DNA of 64,000 nucleotides from Nigrospora sphaerica (Eukaryota; Ascomycota; Sordariomycetes; Amphisphaeriales; Apiosporaceae): contig JAGVVL010000009.1 of assembly GCA_018287875.1 (NCBI GenBank), forward strand, positions 3,596,001 through 3,660,000. The letters are read 5' to 3'. Positions 46,799-58,163 of this stretch are shown here, one piece after another. How positions within the stretch are numbered: the first letter of the stretch is position 1; every line of letters begins with the position of its first letter. Both the position numbers and the translations under genes were made by a program. A model generated the notes under the pieces. It was not told where the DNA came from and did no database searches. It saw only the letters and a program-made list of their open reading frames with translations.

Positions 46799-47269
46799 AT
46801 GGCCGAAAAAACACTTGCCGACCTTGAAACTCGCCTCCGAAGACTGGAGGACAAAGACGCCATCATGACACTCTTGAACCGATACTGCAAACTCGCCGAC
46901 ACACACCAATGGGCCGACTACAGCTCCTGCTTCTTGGAAGACGGCGTCGTCAAGTTTGATGACTGGGAAGATGTGGTCGGGCGGGAGAAGATAAGTGCTC
47001 TCATCAGCAGTGCCGAGGATCGATTCCAAGGCCAGCAGCACTCCATTACCAATGTCGAACTGGATATCGACGGGGACCAAGCCACGGGAACCTGTTATCT
47101 CTGGTTTGCAGCGACCCTGGACACTTCCAAGCCGCATGAGTACCACGGCTTCGGCGGCCCCTACGAGCTCAGCTTCAAGCGGACGGAGGCCGGGTGGAAG
47201 ATTGCCAGGTTGGCTCTGAGGAAGATATGGGCCCAGAACCCAGACACCGAGGGTGTGTTTGGCGGTTAA
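46799..47269 (+). CDS. SnoaL-like domain protein, 156 aa
   Basis: A single exon from MAEKTLADLETRLRRLEDKDAI gives 156 aa. An N-terminal helix (possibly a short coiled coil) leads into LLNRYCKLADTHQWADYSSCFLEDGVV. This continues to GREKISALI, HSITNVELDIDGDQATGTCYLWF and a C-terminal AGWKIARLALRKIW. That is the cone-shaped alpha+beta fold of the SnoaL-like group (PF13577), close to scytalone dehydratase in size. Members act as dehydratases, cyclases or hydratases, and some have no catalysis. It lies directly before the FAD-linked oxidase, so a role in tailoring is plausible. The 27-residue in-frame upstream extension lacks family character and was left out. Confidence 0.88.
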   Translation: MAEKTLADLETRLRRLEDKDAIMTLLNRYCKLADTHQWADYSSCFLEDGVVKFDDWEDVVGREKISALISSAEDRFQGQQHSITNVELDIDGDQATGTCYLWFAATLDTSKPHEYHGFGGPYELSFKRTEAGWKIARLALRKIWAQNPDTEGVFGG

Positions 47270-47790
47270 CCGATTCGCCGTCGGGGGAAAACCATGAATC
47301 CTACGGAGACAAGGGCCCAGGGTGGGCCAGCTGGGGGCCAAAAGTCTACGCCGCTGTTGGGGCGCACAGCCCGATCATGTATCTACACCGAAGATGACGG
47401 GGATCAAGGCCCAACTTGGTACTGGTTCAGTCCGTCAGATTCCCACCTAATACCTAGCCATGAAGCCCTATCGCGACCCACATTAGACACCTTGCTACCC
47501 CTGATGGAATCCTTGAGTTAAGCGAGAGCCAAATCTAACGACCAGCTGACGAACCGTAGCGAGCTGAGGAACAAATCCCACAGAATCCTTCACGCTATAC
47601 GCTATCTGGGCGGCCCGGGAAAAAACCAGGAAGAATGCCCGGGGTTCGCAGCCACGTGCAATGAGGCTGACTAGACGGGGATGCCCGGCTACTGTCAGCG
47701 GCACGGCCAAACATCACAATATAAGACGAGAAAACATCCTCCCTTCTTCCCATCTGTAGTCTAGTTGCAAGCCTTACACCTCTTATCAAG
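47270..47790. other. Intergenic region
   Basis: About 520 bp, promoter of the FAD-linked oxidase. No gene was seen. Confidence 0.55.
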
Positions 47791-49627
47791 ATGCGCTTCT
47801 GCCTTCAGCTTTTCGTCATCGGTCTGCCGCTCCTACAGCCCATAGTGGCTGGAGTAGCTGTGCCTCGTTTCTTCCAGACGGCCCCCTTTACTCGCCGCGA
47901 CCTGTCGGTTGACAAGGTGCAGCAAGAGCTCGGCGCCATCGTTTCCAAGGGTTCCACCATATTCGGCCCAGACGATGCCCGTTTTGCCAAGGCGACGGAG
48001 CGGCACAGCACGCATGCCATCCCTCGAATCGAGGTGGTTGTGGCGCCGGCGACAGAAAACGACGTTGCCGCCATTGTTAGTAGCCCCGCCTAATAACAGC
48101 CACGGGATTGGCGGGCCCATACCTAACTCGAGTTTAGGTTCGGTATTGCAATGACAACGGCATCGAGTTCATGGCCGTCAACCGGGCCCATGCCCGAACG
48201 TACAGCGTCGGGGCGTTCAACGGTTTGATGATCGACCTTGGGCAGCTGTTGGACATTGAAATCCAGCCCGACGAAAAGTCTGCCTGGTTCCAGGGCGGAG
48301 CCTATGATGGTCAAGTTATGAACTACTTGTGGGACAGAGGATTCGTGGCCAGTACGTACTCCATGCCTTGCCCCCCCAAGCCCCGTGCAGTATAGCAGCT
48401 CTCTGCTCACACACATCTTAGCCACCGGAAGTTGCGATTGCGTCGGCATGATGGGGCCCGGCCTGGGAGGTGGCCATGGTCGCCACGAAGGCTTGTATGG
48501 CCTCATCAGTGACAACATAATCCAGCTCAACGTCGTCTTGGCCAACGGCACTGCGATTCGTGTCAACGAGACCAGTCATGCGGACCTGCTGTGGGGAATG
48601 AAGGGTGCCGGCCACAATTTCGGCATCGTGACGAGCTTTCAACTCAAGATATACCCGCGAGAAGTTGACCTCTGGCACTGGCACAACTACATTTGGACGG
48701 GAGATAAACTCGAGCGCGTCTTTGAGGAGGCAAACAAACTTCATGGGTCAGTTGGAGATACGCCCCTGAACTTGGCCCTGAGCTACACAAGCTTCATGCT
48801 CAATACGACCATCAGCCAAGACAAGGTGAGTTTAGCCCGTCCCGTCATCTCATTCTCCTACTGGCCGTCGGCCGTCACAATACCAATGTGCTCCTTACTC
48901 ACTACTCCCGGCAGGCCGTCATTTTCTCGTCTTTCGCCTACCGTGGCCCAGCCGAAGAGGCAGAGAAGATACTTGCGCCCTTCAACGAAATCGAAGCTGC
49001 CTACGAGGAGAGCGGAGACGTCCCATACCCCGAGATATCCACTGTCCAGCTTACGGGTATTGACACGGCGACCTGTGACAAGAACAACACGTGGGTTATG
49101 TCAACCGCGGGATTGAAAAGATTCAACATCACTGCGACGCGTCAGATCTATGAGCTGCACAATCTCAACCTCCAGAGGTACCCTGAGCTATCCGGCACTT
49201 CTGTAACACACGACAGCTACTCCAACGCTGGTATGCTAAAGTACAAATCTGAAGAATCGGCTTTCCCTTTCCGAGACTACAACCATCTTACGTACGTATC
49301 TCCGCAAGAGAATCCTGACTGGAACCCCACCCTTGGTGGCTTGCTGACGTGCAGTTTTACAGGTCTTTTAATTCTCTCGTTCCTCCAGGCGCCAGTCCCG
49401 AGTTGACGGCGGCGGCACGCAAGTGGGCTGACGACGTCCGCGATTTGTGGAACGGAGGTCAGCCTGACGTCCCACCCTCGAACTACGTGAACTATGCTAC
49501 CGGGTTGGAGCCGGCGTCTTCCATCTATGGCTACGACGACTGGCGTCTCAAGAGGCTGGTTGAGCTGAAACGCATTTACGACCCACAGAATAGGTTTCGC
49601 TTCTACAATCCCATTATTCGGGACTGA
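47791..49627 (+). CDS. Secreted FAD-linked oxidase (berberine-bridge-enzyme type)
   Basis: Five exons (47791-48075, 48138-48351, 48422-48825, 48915-49291, 49363-49627) give 514 aa. A signal peptide (LQLFVIGLPLLQPIVAGVAV) is followed by PF01565 FAD-binding sequence: EVVVAPATENDVAAIV, NRAHARTYSVGAFNGLMIDL, GCDCVGMMG-type sequence, then GPGLGGGHGRHEGLYGL and KGAGHNFGIVTSFQLKIYP. The C-terminal BBE module ends YVNYATGLEPAS, YGYDDWRLKRLVELKRIYDPQNRF. His in RAHARTYS is a candidate for covalent FAD attachment. The second Cys anchor common in bicovalent members is not obvious. Such enzymes oxidise alcohols or form rings in many fungal pathways. Sites NGT, NET, NTT and NNT allow glycosylation. Intron 1 uses a less common GTTAGT donor. 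Confidence 0.9.
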
Positions 49628-50510
49628 TTCTTCGCGTTGAGCCAGTTGGGGTTCGGCCGCAGTCCGACACGCTCACGGCTGTGGGCTACCCTTCATTCAT
49701 TCTATCATTCCTTTGCCTACTTTTTGAGTGTTGGTCACAAAAGTACAGTCCGCGAAAATCCCACTTATAAATGATGAAATTGAAATACACCACTTTTGAA
49801 TAATTGTCACGAGACTATCCCAACAGGCTCATTAGTTGTGCATTTTGGCGCCAACCCACCAGTCCAAGCTGAACATGAACGAAACCTCGGATTTGAGGTA
49901 TTTCTAGTGCAGGGTGAGTACTCTTGAGCCTCTAAACTTAAAACGCGTACAGTTAATTCGTCAGTTTGAACTTTACGCCAAATGCGCATCTTCTGGGCCC
50001 TGGGAGATAAGCTCTAGCTGTAGCTTAATTTTGTACTTTCCATGTGGCGTAAGTACTCTTCAGCCTCCTAACCTTGATACGCGCCGACTGATTGACCTCT
50101 GAGGTTTAACCAGAACGCACAATTATTGAGCCTATTCAGATGGTGAACGGAAATCCCGCTTAAGTACTCAAGACCGGACCAGGGCTCTCATGCCAGCCTT
50201 GATCAAGGGTGAGCACCCATATAAGTCAGCCTCAGTACCGTAGTTCACAGCCAAAGGACACAATGCATTTGTCCCTTCTTTTCTTACACTGCTATACTCA
50301 GGTGTGGCGCTTTGCACGCATTTCTGTGACGATCTTGAACCTCTTACGTTGTCCAATGGTGAGAACCTCCTTAATCAACATTATCCTCATCCAATCGAGC
50401 TCTGGGATCGACCTCACGACCGTGTCTTTCCACCAGACTCCCTACAGTTCGGGATTTCTTGGTTCCAGTATATATGGTGAAATTGAAATGCACTACTTTG
50501 TCCGCTAACT
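49628..50510. repeat. AT-rich spacer with diverged direct repeats
   Basis: This spacer is clearly more AT-rich than its surroundings. A block at about 49913-50030 (GTGAGTACTCTTGAGCCTCT and onward) recurs imperfectly at about 50046-50160 (GTAAGTACTCTTCAGCCTCC and onward), roughly two-thirds identical over about 110 bp. GAAAATCCCACTTATAAATG (about 49755) recurs as GGAAATCCCGCTTAAG (about 50150). TGAAATTGAAATACACCACT (about 49771) recurs as TGAAATTGAAATGCACTACT (about 50478). No coding sequence was seen. It may be a decayed duplication or transposon remnant. Confidence 0.55.
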
Positions 50511-52039
50511 TCAAAAACCAACCGATAGAAACGGAGGCTGCACAAGTACGTCAATCTCCCTGCACTTCCGAACTGTCTCCGCCTGTTGGCCAAAATAGCG
50601 GCCGGTGCGGAAGCTGTCGTAGCGTGTTAGCCGAGTTTGCATGACCTAGAGAATCTGATCCGCCGCTTACCTCCAGCTCAGGTTGGCTTGGACGATGTTC
50701 TGGAGGCCCTGGACGTATAGCTGGAGCTGGGAATCCTTATCTCCTCTCAACGAGGGGAGCACCTTGACTGCTTTGTTCCATTGGCAGAAACGCGCGTCGA
50801 CCATTGAAGCAATCTCGTCGAAGGCTTCCTGAGCCGTCGCACCGTTCATGCGACACACAGCCACCATGTTGAACGGGCAGTCCTCGGTCTATCAAAGTAT
50901 TGGTCAGCGGAACATGAAGGGGGAACAACCGACAAGACATCTTACCTCTTCCTTGTGGTAGGACAAGATATCGTTCATTCTACAATACGATAACATTAGG
51001 GAATTGGATCCAGCGCGGGTATGGTCAACTTCACTTACAGCATCACAAATTCGGCCCCCAAAATCTCCAGCTTTTGGACTGCGGGGTCGTGGAACACCTC
51101 ATCCGGCAGGTTCAAATCGTGAGCAAATTCGAAGAGGGGGTACATGGGAAAGACGCCTATGGACATTCGCCTCGTCGCGAGCATCTCCATGAGTGTCGGT
51201 GTTCGGTCGGCCGAAAAGTCTTCTACGTGCTGAAGAGCCCCTGCGCAGTAGTTCTCCATAGCCCTGATGTATCGTTGGAGGATGGCTGCAGTGGGAAGCA
51301 TTACCAATCAAGATCCGATGTGAGATTATAGCGGTAAACGTACCTGGATGGCAGTCCTGTCGACGTTGGTGGTTAGTTTTATGCATTTAACACGCAGTAG
51401 ACCCGTTTGAAGGGGCCCGAAGGTAACCTACTGCAGCCATTCGCCTGTATATGCTGTCGTGAGCCGTGACGACTGGCTCTTCGCCAACTCGCTCTATCTC
51501 AGGCACCATCTCGGCCATGAGGTTGCGAATAACGCAGCGTGCGGCTTCCGGATCATCTCTGAGTACGCCTTCGTCAAACACTACCGTCAAGACTGTTAAT
51601 CATCGGCTGTACCGCAAAAGGGGTAGATGGGTTCTAGTCCTACTGTCGTCAAGCATGAAAACCTGTGTTCCTCGTCAGACTGAGCTCATACAATGGAAGA
51701 TTGGACTATTTACCCAGTTGCCCCAGTCGGTTACAATCCTCAGTTTTTCTTTCGGGGCATATGGCATCAAGACTGCCACGAAATAGGAGAAGTCACACAG
51801 ATGGACCCTCCTGCTTTCTTTTGCCGAAAGCCCCATAATGCTGGTTATGCTATCAGACACTTATTCTTCCATAGGGGTAGTGATATGATTGCATACTTCT
51901 GGAGCCATGCCTCCGATTCTTCTCTCACAGCTTCGTAGTGCGGGTTGACTTTGGGTTCGCCCACCAAGAAACCCTTGAACATGTCCGGAAACGAGACAGT
52001 GATGCGGTCGTCGATGGGCTTCGTCACGGAAGGAGACAT
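50511..52039 (-). CDS. Class I sesquiterpene cyclase
   Basis: Nine exons (52039-51897, 51840-51714, 51662-51644, 51580-51432, 51356-51344, 51285-51039, 50979-50946, 50888-50671, 50613-50511) give 350 aa. Family landmarks fall in order: SFPDMFKGFLVGEPKVNPHYE near the start, DFSYFVAVLMPYAP, DWGNW, the metal-binding DDMFDEG (95-101), RRMSIGVFPMYPLFEF, the NSE/DTE motif NDILSYHKE (235-243) and SFRTGRYFG with the diphosphate-sensing Arg-Tyr (322-323). The last exon restores that motif exactly. Exons 3 (19 nt) and 5 (13 nt) are micro-exons, and exon 3 carries the first two Asp of the metal motif. The enzyme should ionise and cyclise farnesyl diphosphate. It resembles fungal cyclases of the presilphiperfolanol and pentalenene synthase type, but the product cannot be predicted. 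It is divergent from P450-1. Confidence 0.88.
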
Positions 52040-53063
52040 GATGAAGATGAGGCTCTGACGGCTGATTACGATGAAGAGGGTGTTGCGCGGCTCTAATATG
52101 CACTGGATAAGTGCTGACTTAGGTAGTAGGATACAAAGCGTTGGCGCAAACTCTTTTCTATTATATACTGCTGTTTCAACCACCAAGGGACCGAATCTTA
52201 CGCATCACCAGTTCATAGTCTTTCTTTACTCAGTTAATCATATGAGACCCAAGCCTCTCGCCCCGTACAGTCCTCTCTACGCCCAGCCCCCAATGGGCTC
52301 AAGATCTTCCTGCAGGCATGCATCACAGTGAGGGGATTGTCAACCACAACCGCTCTGCCCGCGCTGTCGTTCGGGATCATTTGATCTGGAGACTTCTACA
52401 TGATGCTGGATGATGTACTTACGCAACTGCCATCTGTGGCCACATGCAGCCCGCTCATGTTGCCATCACAGTAAGCTGCATGTCGGCCTGCTGCCGAGGG
52501 AAACGTGATGGAGCAGGGTGATAAGCAGGCTAGAGGCTGAAGAATGCAAGTTAACCTCAACCGGCCGTATAGCCTGTTTGGTAACTATTTGCCACGGAAC
52601 CCTTGTAAGGCTAGACGAGGCCCATGGGGTACACTCGACAAGGGGCCAGATTCTCGGGATCTGGTAAGCGCGCCGCGATCGTGATCTATCCGTAGCCAAG
52701 GCCACGGTGCCTCGTAAGGGGGTGTAAGCCCTCAGCCCAAAGGATGTCCACCCAGTATCCAGCTCGGTCTTTTACTGTGCGTATACGCGTGGATCCGGGA
52801 CTTTGGGCAGGGGCTGTGGAATCCTGCCTCGCCATGGCTTCGTAACACCACTTGCCGGCCCCTTTCTTTTCATGCCCTTGTCTGTTTTTCGGTGCCCATT
52901 GACGTATTGGCGTTTCGACTAGCCCTGGTTGGTGGCATAAAAGCTTGGAATTGTCTGGGTTTCCGGCTGCAGGCGAGGTGATCCATCCTCATACAGTCCT
53001 ACCGTTGCCAGTGGCGGCTTGGCCCCTTTCAGCGTATTGTCACGTATACCAACACCCCTCTCC
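52040..53063. promoter_or_regulatory. Divergent promoter, terpene cyclase and P450-1
   Basis: About 1 kb separates the two start codons, so a shared bidirectional promoter is likely, a common arrangement in fungal metabolic clusters. No clear TATA box or palindromic zinc-cluster site was found by eye. No gene was seen here. Confidence 0.5.
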
Positions 53064-54841
53064 ATGACCATGTTGTCTTACAGCCTCTTGATCCTGGCCT
53101 TTATCTCCTATCGCCTTTGCAAGGTCATCTACAACCTCTACTTCCATCCGTTGGCCAAGTTTCCTGGACCCAAGCTCGCGGCCGCGTCTCACCTCTATGA
53201 GTTTTATTGGTCAGTAGTTCGGGATGGGGAGTTCATCTGGGCGATCGAAAGAATGCACCAGAAGTACGGTATGTGCCAAGAAAGCAGCAACCTGTTTTTT
53301 TGGTAACCGGGCTGACGGGAATGCAGGGCCCATCGTACGCATCACCCCCCGCGAGCTCCACATCAGCGACCCCTCATTCTACAACGAAATCTACGCAGGG
53401 AACCCGAAGCGGGTGGAGGGCGACTATCGGTTTACCCGGTCTACTGGGGTTACCAACTCCATGTTTGCCGCCATCGACCACGATCTCCACCAGGCCCGCC
53501 GCAGCCCGCTGACCAAGTTCTTCTCCAAGCGGTCCATTGCCAACATTCAGCCCATCATCCAGGATAAGGTGGAGCGCTTCATCAACAAGCTGCGGGAGGC
53601 CTCGGAAACCGGCTCGGCGGTGAGCCTGACGACGTTGTCGGCCGCCTTCACGGCCGACACCATTTCCCACTACGCGTACGGCGTCTCGATGGGCTGCCTG
53701 GACGGGAAGGGGGAGAACATCTTGACGGACGCGACGCAGTCGGTCCTCGCGCTGAGCCAGTGGCTCAAGTTCATCCCGGTACGGTTTACCAACGCGAAGA
53801 AGCTGCCGCCGTCGCTGGTGGGGCGCGTGTTCCCCAAGGCGGCCGTCGTGCTGAGGACGCACCGGACCATTAGTTCGCTCGCCTTGGACGTGCTCCACGC
53901 CAAGGAGCCCAAGGCGCCGCACGAGAACATGTTTGCGGCGCTGGCCGACCCGTCGCTGCCGGCCGAGGAACGCACGCTCGCGCGCCTCGAGGACGAAGGC
54001 TTCGTCATCCTGGCCGCCGGCACCGAAACGACGGCCTACAGCCTCAGCGTCACCATGTTCTACCTGCTGGACAACCCTGGCCTCTTCGCCGAGCTATACG
54101 AGGAGCTGAAGCGCGTGATGCCCGATCCGGCCGTGTGTCCGGCCCTGGCCACGCTGGAGAAGCTGCCGTTGCTGGTGAGCACCCCCGGCCCCCACTGGTT
54201 TCAAGTACAACTACACAGTAGAGGCTGTGGGGCTGATAATGGCGAATAGCGAGGCGTCGTGAACGAGGGTCTCCGTTTGTCGTTCGGCACGCTCAGCCGA
54301 CACCCCCGCATTGCACCCGATCGGGTCCTGCGTTACAAGGATTGGGTCATCCCTGCTGGAGTAAGTTTTCGGCTGCATTAGCCAGGGCCGTGGTCTGGAA
54401 CCTCGCTAATCCATGTTGCAGACGCCCTGCAGCACTGCCACCTACTTTGTCCACACTAACACGGACCTATTCCCGGACCCGTGGGCTTTCGATCCGTACC
54501 GCTGGATTCGCGCCGCCGAACAGGGCATCCACCTGGAGAGCCACCTTTCCCTCTTCCTAAAGGGGACCAGGTCCTGCCTCGGGATCAAGTATGCCCTACC
54601 CCATCACAATGCCAAGAGCATTCGCTCCTCTTTGGCCAGCCGAGTACTAACACCACGATGACGTAGTATGGCTACGGCCGAGATGTACCTCCTGACGGCG
54701 AACTTGGTCCGCCGTGTCAAAATGAAGCTATCAGAGGACACCACCATCAACTGTGTCCTGCCCGCCAGAGACCATACCATTGTGGTACCGGTGGATACTT
54801 CTGGCATCAAGGTTTCCGTGCTCGGAATCAACACCGAATAG
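53064..54841 (+). CDS. Cytochrome P450-1 (trichodiene oxygenase-like group)
   Basis: Five exons (53064-53268, 53327-54174, 54250-54360, 54422-54588, 54667-54841) give 501 aa. An N-terminal membrane helix ([20 protein letters not shown]) precedes [15 protein letters not shown]. The I-helix is [12 protein letters not shown], the ExxR pair is E357 and R360 (NEGLRL), the PERF region is DPYRWI, and the haem loop [10 protein letters not shown] places the ligand at Cys440. This anchors a 4-electron monooxygenase in the ER. The sequence style recalls the CYP58/CYP65 trichodiene-oxygenase group used on sesquiterpenes. TPCSTATY replaces the usual TPVSMSTY after the ExxR exon. A second ATG two codons later (53070) could be used. 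It is divergent from the cyclase. Confidence 0.9.
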
Positions 54842-56197
54842 TGTGGAGTCAGAGGGGAAGCACGGCTGACTGACGGCGGACGTCTAGTGGGCTGGACGGA
54901 GGGCTTCCCGGGGCAAACCGGCTGTATTGCTTGATATGTACGTATCTTCTCGATTTTACAGTGCCATGCGAGTGTATTCACACTGTAATACACTAGTCTG
55001 TCGACCCACTCCAGCCTTATCTGCTTTATTTGGGTGACATCGCTGCGCGGCAGGCCCCACTTCCTGCCGGAGCAGCAGCCGTGGCTACATCTGGGGCCAC
55101 GTCGTTTTCGTGCCAGGAACACGATCCTTCACCCCGCTCTTACGAGGCTGAGATGGCATGCGTGGGGTTGGACGTCTTACGGCAGTGCTGAGGTGGAATC
55201 TTCGAGTCTATATGCAAGATTTGCTTACCGGTATCGCGGCTCAACACCTTCTACTTCGGGATAGTTCCGGTACCTCTGTGCACACTTTGGTACACTGCAG
55301 GCGTATGCCGTAGAACCGACGGGAAGTTTCTGGCCCGGGCCGGCCTAGCCACGCATACTTCAGCACCACTCCCGTCCCTTGTCAATATGCAGTTAGACGG
55401 AACGGGAAGCCGTGGGGGCACCCGCCCGCCCTAACGGCCCGGGCAACGGCCCCGTCATCGCCACGCCCTTTCCTTGTCAAATCCCCACCACCGCTAACGC
55501 CAGTGGCCTTTTGGAGCGAAAATGAAGAACTTGATTACCACTCCTTCCTCGACATGTATGGCCAGACGGAAAGGGGGGCCCAGGGGGGCGCCCGCCCGCC
55601 CAAGCTGTCCAAGGAACGGCCCTTGTCCACCGCCGCCACTGATGCAAGGGCCTTTTGTGTGGAGGGGGGACGACGTGCATTGGGCTCGCCTGGGAGCAAA
55701 TACTGGCCTGGTCTAGACCTAGGTTTGCTCGGTGGCGAATGGCACCCTGGCCGGGAACCAGCCTTCGACTGATCGATCACCTGATGCGAGTACAGATAAT
55801 GATGGATCCTACTATCGAGCCAACATGCCTGGCCGAGGAGGAAATGCTTCTTGATATGGTACATAGGTACGTATGGCCGAGTACTGCCTTGCTCGGCATC
55901 AGCACTGCAGCAGGTTATGACAGAGCACTTGCCTGACTCCACTAGGATACTGTGACAGAAAAGTCCACCGAGATGCGCTCGCTTCCGCTGCGACGTCGTT
56001 GTACGAGATGGGAAACGTCTGACGCATAGTCAGCTCGACTTAGGTAGTTTTCGAGACGGGGGGTTGGTTCAAGCCAGGTGAGGGCGGCTGGCCATCCTAT
56101 ATGAGGGGGAAGGAGGGGCGTATCTGCTTTCTACGATACTTTACGCCAGATATGACCAGTTGATGGAGGATTCCGAGCTAGATACATCGTGACCAAT
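54842..56197. other. 1.36-kb intergenic region
   Basis: No supported gene between the two P450s. Short open frames around 55.5 kb are Gly/Pro/Arg-rich and unlike known proteins. It should contain the promoter of P450-2. Confidence 0.5.
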
Positions 56198-58022
56198 ATG
56201 GCTCTTGAACTCCAACGCCTCCTAAACACTCAGCCAGCTGCAATGTGGCCGCTTCTTTTGGGCCTCGGCTGTGTCTTGATTGTGCTGAGGAGTGTGTACC
56301 GTCTGTTCTTCCATCCTCTTTCCCACATTCCCGGGCCCAAGTTGGCTGCCATCAGCCACGCTTATGAGTTTTACCACGATGCCATCCGAAACGGCATGTA
56401 TCTCTGGGAAATCGAAAAGATGCACGACCAATACGGTAAGGGCCAAAGTTCCGCGCGCCGCTGCGCGTGCCGTAGCCACCCCAGAGCTAACCCGACGGCC
56501 TATAGGTCCGGTCGTGAGGATCAACCCCCGCGAAGTCCACATCAAGGACGCTTACTTCTACGACGAGGTCTACGCCGGGGGCAGCCGCAGACGGGAGAAG
56601 GACTCGCACTTCGTGGGCGTGTTCGGCTTCCCGACGTCGATGATCGCCACCGTCAGCCACGACCTGCACCGTCTGCGCCGGGGCATGCTCAACAACTTCT
56701 TCTCCAAGAAGTCGGTCCTGGCGCTCGCGTCCATCATGCACGAGAAGGAGGCCAAGCTGATGGAACGGCTGGAGAGGGCGTGCCGAGACGGCGCCGTCGT
56801 CCGGCTGGACGACGCCTACGCCGCGCTGACGGCCGACGTCATCTCGCAGTACTCGTGGGGCACCAGCTCGGGCTTCCTCGACGACGAAAACTTCAACAAC
56901 GACATCCGCGAGGCCCTCAACGAGATCTCCTCCTTCGTCCACGTCAACCGCTTCTTCCCCGTCCTGGCCGCCATCATGCGGGCCATGCCCCGCTGGCTGC
57001 TCGCCCGCATCCGTCCCGGCGCCACGGCCGTGCTGGACATGCAGGACGTGGTCGCTCGCTCCAGCACCGAGCGCCGCGACGCCGCCTCGCAAAAAACCAT
57101 CTTCGACGCCTTGACCGACCCGGGCAACCCACCCCAAGAGAGGTCGGCTCGGCGCCTCGAAGACGAGGGGTTAATTGTCGTCGTCGCCGGCACGGAAACC
57201 ACGGCGAGGACCCTGACGTTGGCTTCATACCACATATTTAGGGACCGGGCCCTGCTGCAGAAGCTCCGCGACGAGATCAAAACAGTACTTCCGACACCCA
57301 CTTCGGATGCATCATGGCTCGAGCTGGAAAAGCTCCCTTATCTGGTGAGTCCGCCTTGCAGTCCCCCCCGAAAGTTCGTTGAGTACAGAGTCCAAGTACT
57401 AACTTGGCGCCCGTATTTTGTCGCTTAGACTGGCGTCGTCAACGAATCTCTTCGATTATCCTATGGCCCCATATTCCGTTCCACTCGCGTGGCTCCCACG
57501 GAATGCCTGACTTACGGGAAACTCACCATCCCCCCCGGCGTACGTAATGCCTCTTTCTCTCCCGTGGAATCGGATCTTTCCGAAACTCTTCGCTCACACG
57601 TTGATGGCAGACACCGGTCAGCATGTCCACCTATTTCGTCCACAATGACCCCCGCGTCTTTCCCGAACCAGACCGCTTCATGCCCGAGCGCTGGATCGAA
57701 GCGGCAAAAAAGGGCGAACACTTGAACAAATATATCGTGGCCTTCAGCAGGGGAAGTAGAAACTGTCTCGGCATGAAGTAAGTGCACGGAAAACTCCCTG
57801 TCCCCACCGCCAGTGCTCGGGAAGCTAATCGCGACGACTACCCGCAGCTTGGCGTATGCGGAGCTGTACATGACCCTGGCTTCGATAATCCGGCGCTTCG
57901 ACATGGAACTCTACGAAACGGGCCCGGAGAATATTCGGATAGCTCGCGAAATGGGCATCGGGCAGCCCCTGGAAGGCGAATTTTCTGTGCGAGCGAAGGT
58001 CACGAAGGTCTTAACGGAATAG
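56198..58022 (+). CDS. Cytochrome P450-2, paralogue of P450-1
   Basis: Five exons (56198-56435, 56506-57344, 57429-57539, 57611-57777, 57848-58022) give 509 aa. The last three exons have exactly the same lengths (111, 167 and 175 nt) and phases as in P450-1. The membrane helix is [15 protein letters not shown], then [15 protein letters not shown]. The I-helix is [12 protein letters not shown], ExxR is E365/R368 (NESLRL), and the haem loop [10 protein letters not shown] has the ligand Cys448. The protein keeps the usual [10 protein letters not shown] and [11 protein letters not shown] strings that P450-1 has altered. It is a membrane monooxygenase expected to act on the cyclase product. A GTG nine bases upstream is in frame, but the ATG is preferred. 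Confidence 0.9.
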
Positions 58023-58163
58023 GCTGATCTCTCGTGCTGGTTCAATACAAGGTGAGCAGTCATGCGGAAGGTTTTGTAAGGCCAAGAGACTGTCTTGTTG
58101 CGGTGGAATTGAGTGAAAACAAGACCCATATAGTTAAGTTTGACTACTTCATCTACAACCTGT

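Noticed and set aside
55503..55772. Possible small gene between P450-1 and P450-2
   Set aside because: Overlapping frames on both strands with Gly/Pro/Arg-rich translations, no signal peptide or motif and no splice model that improves them.
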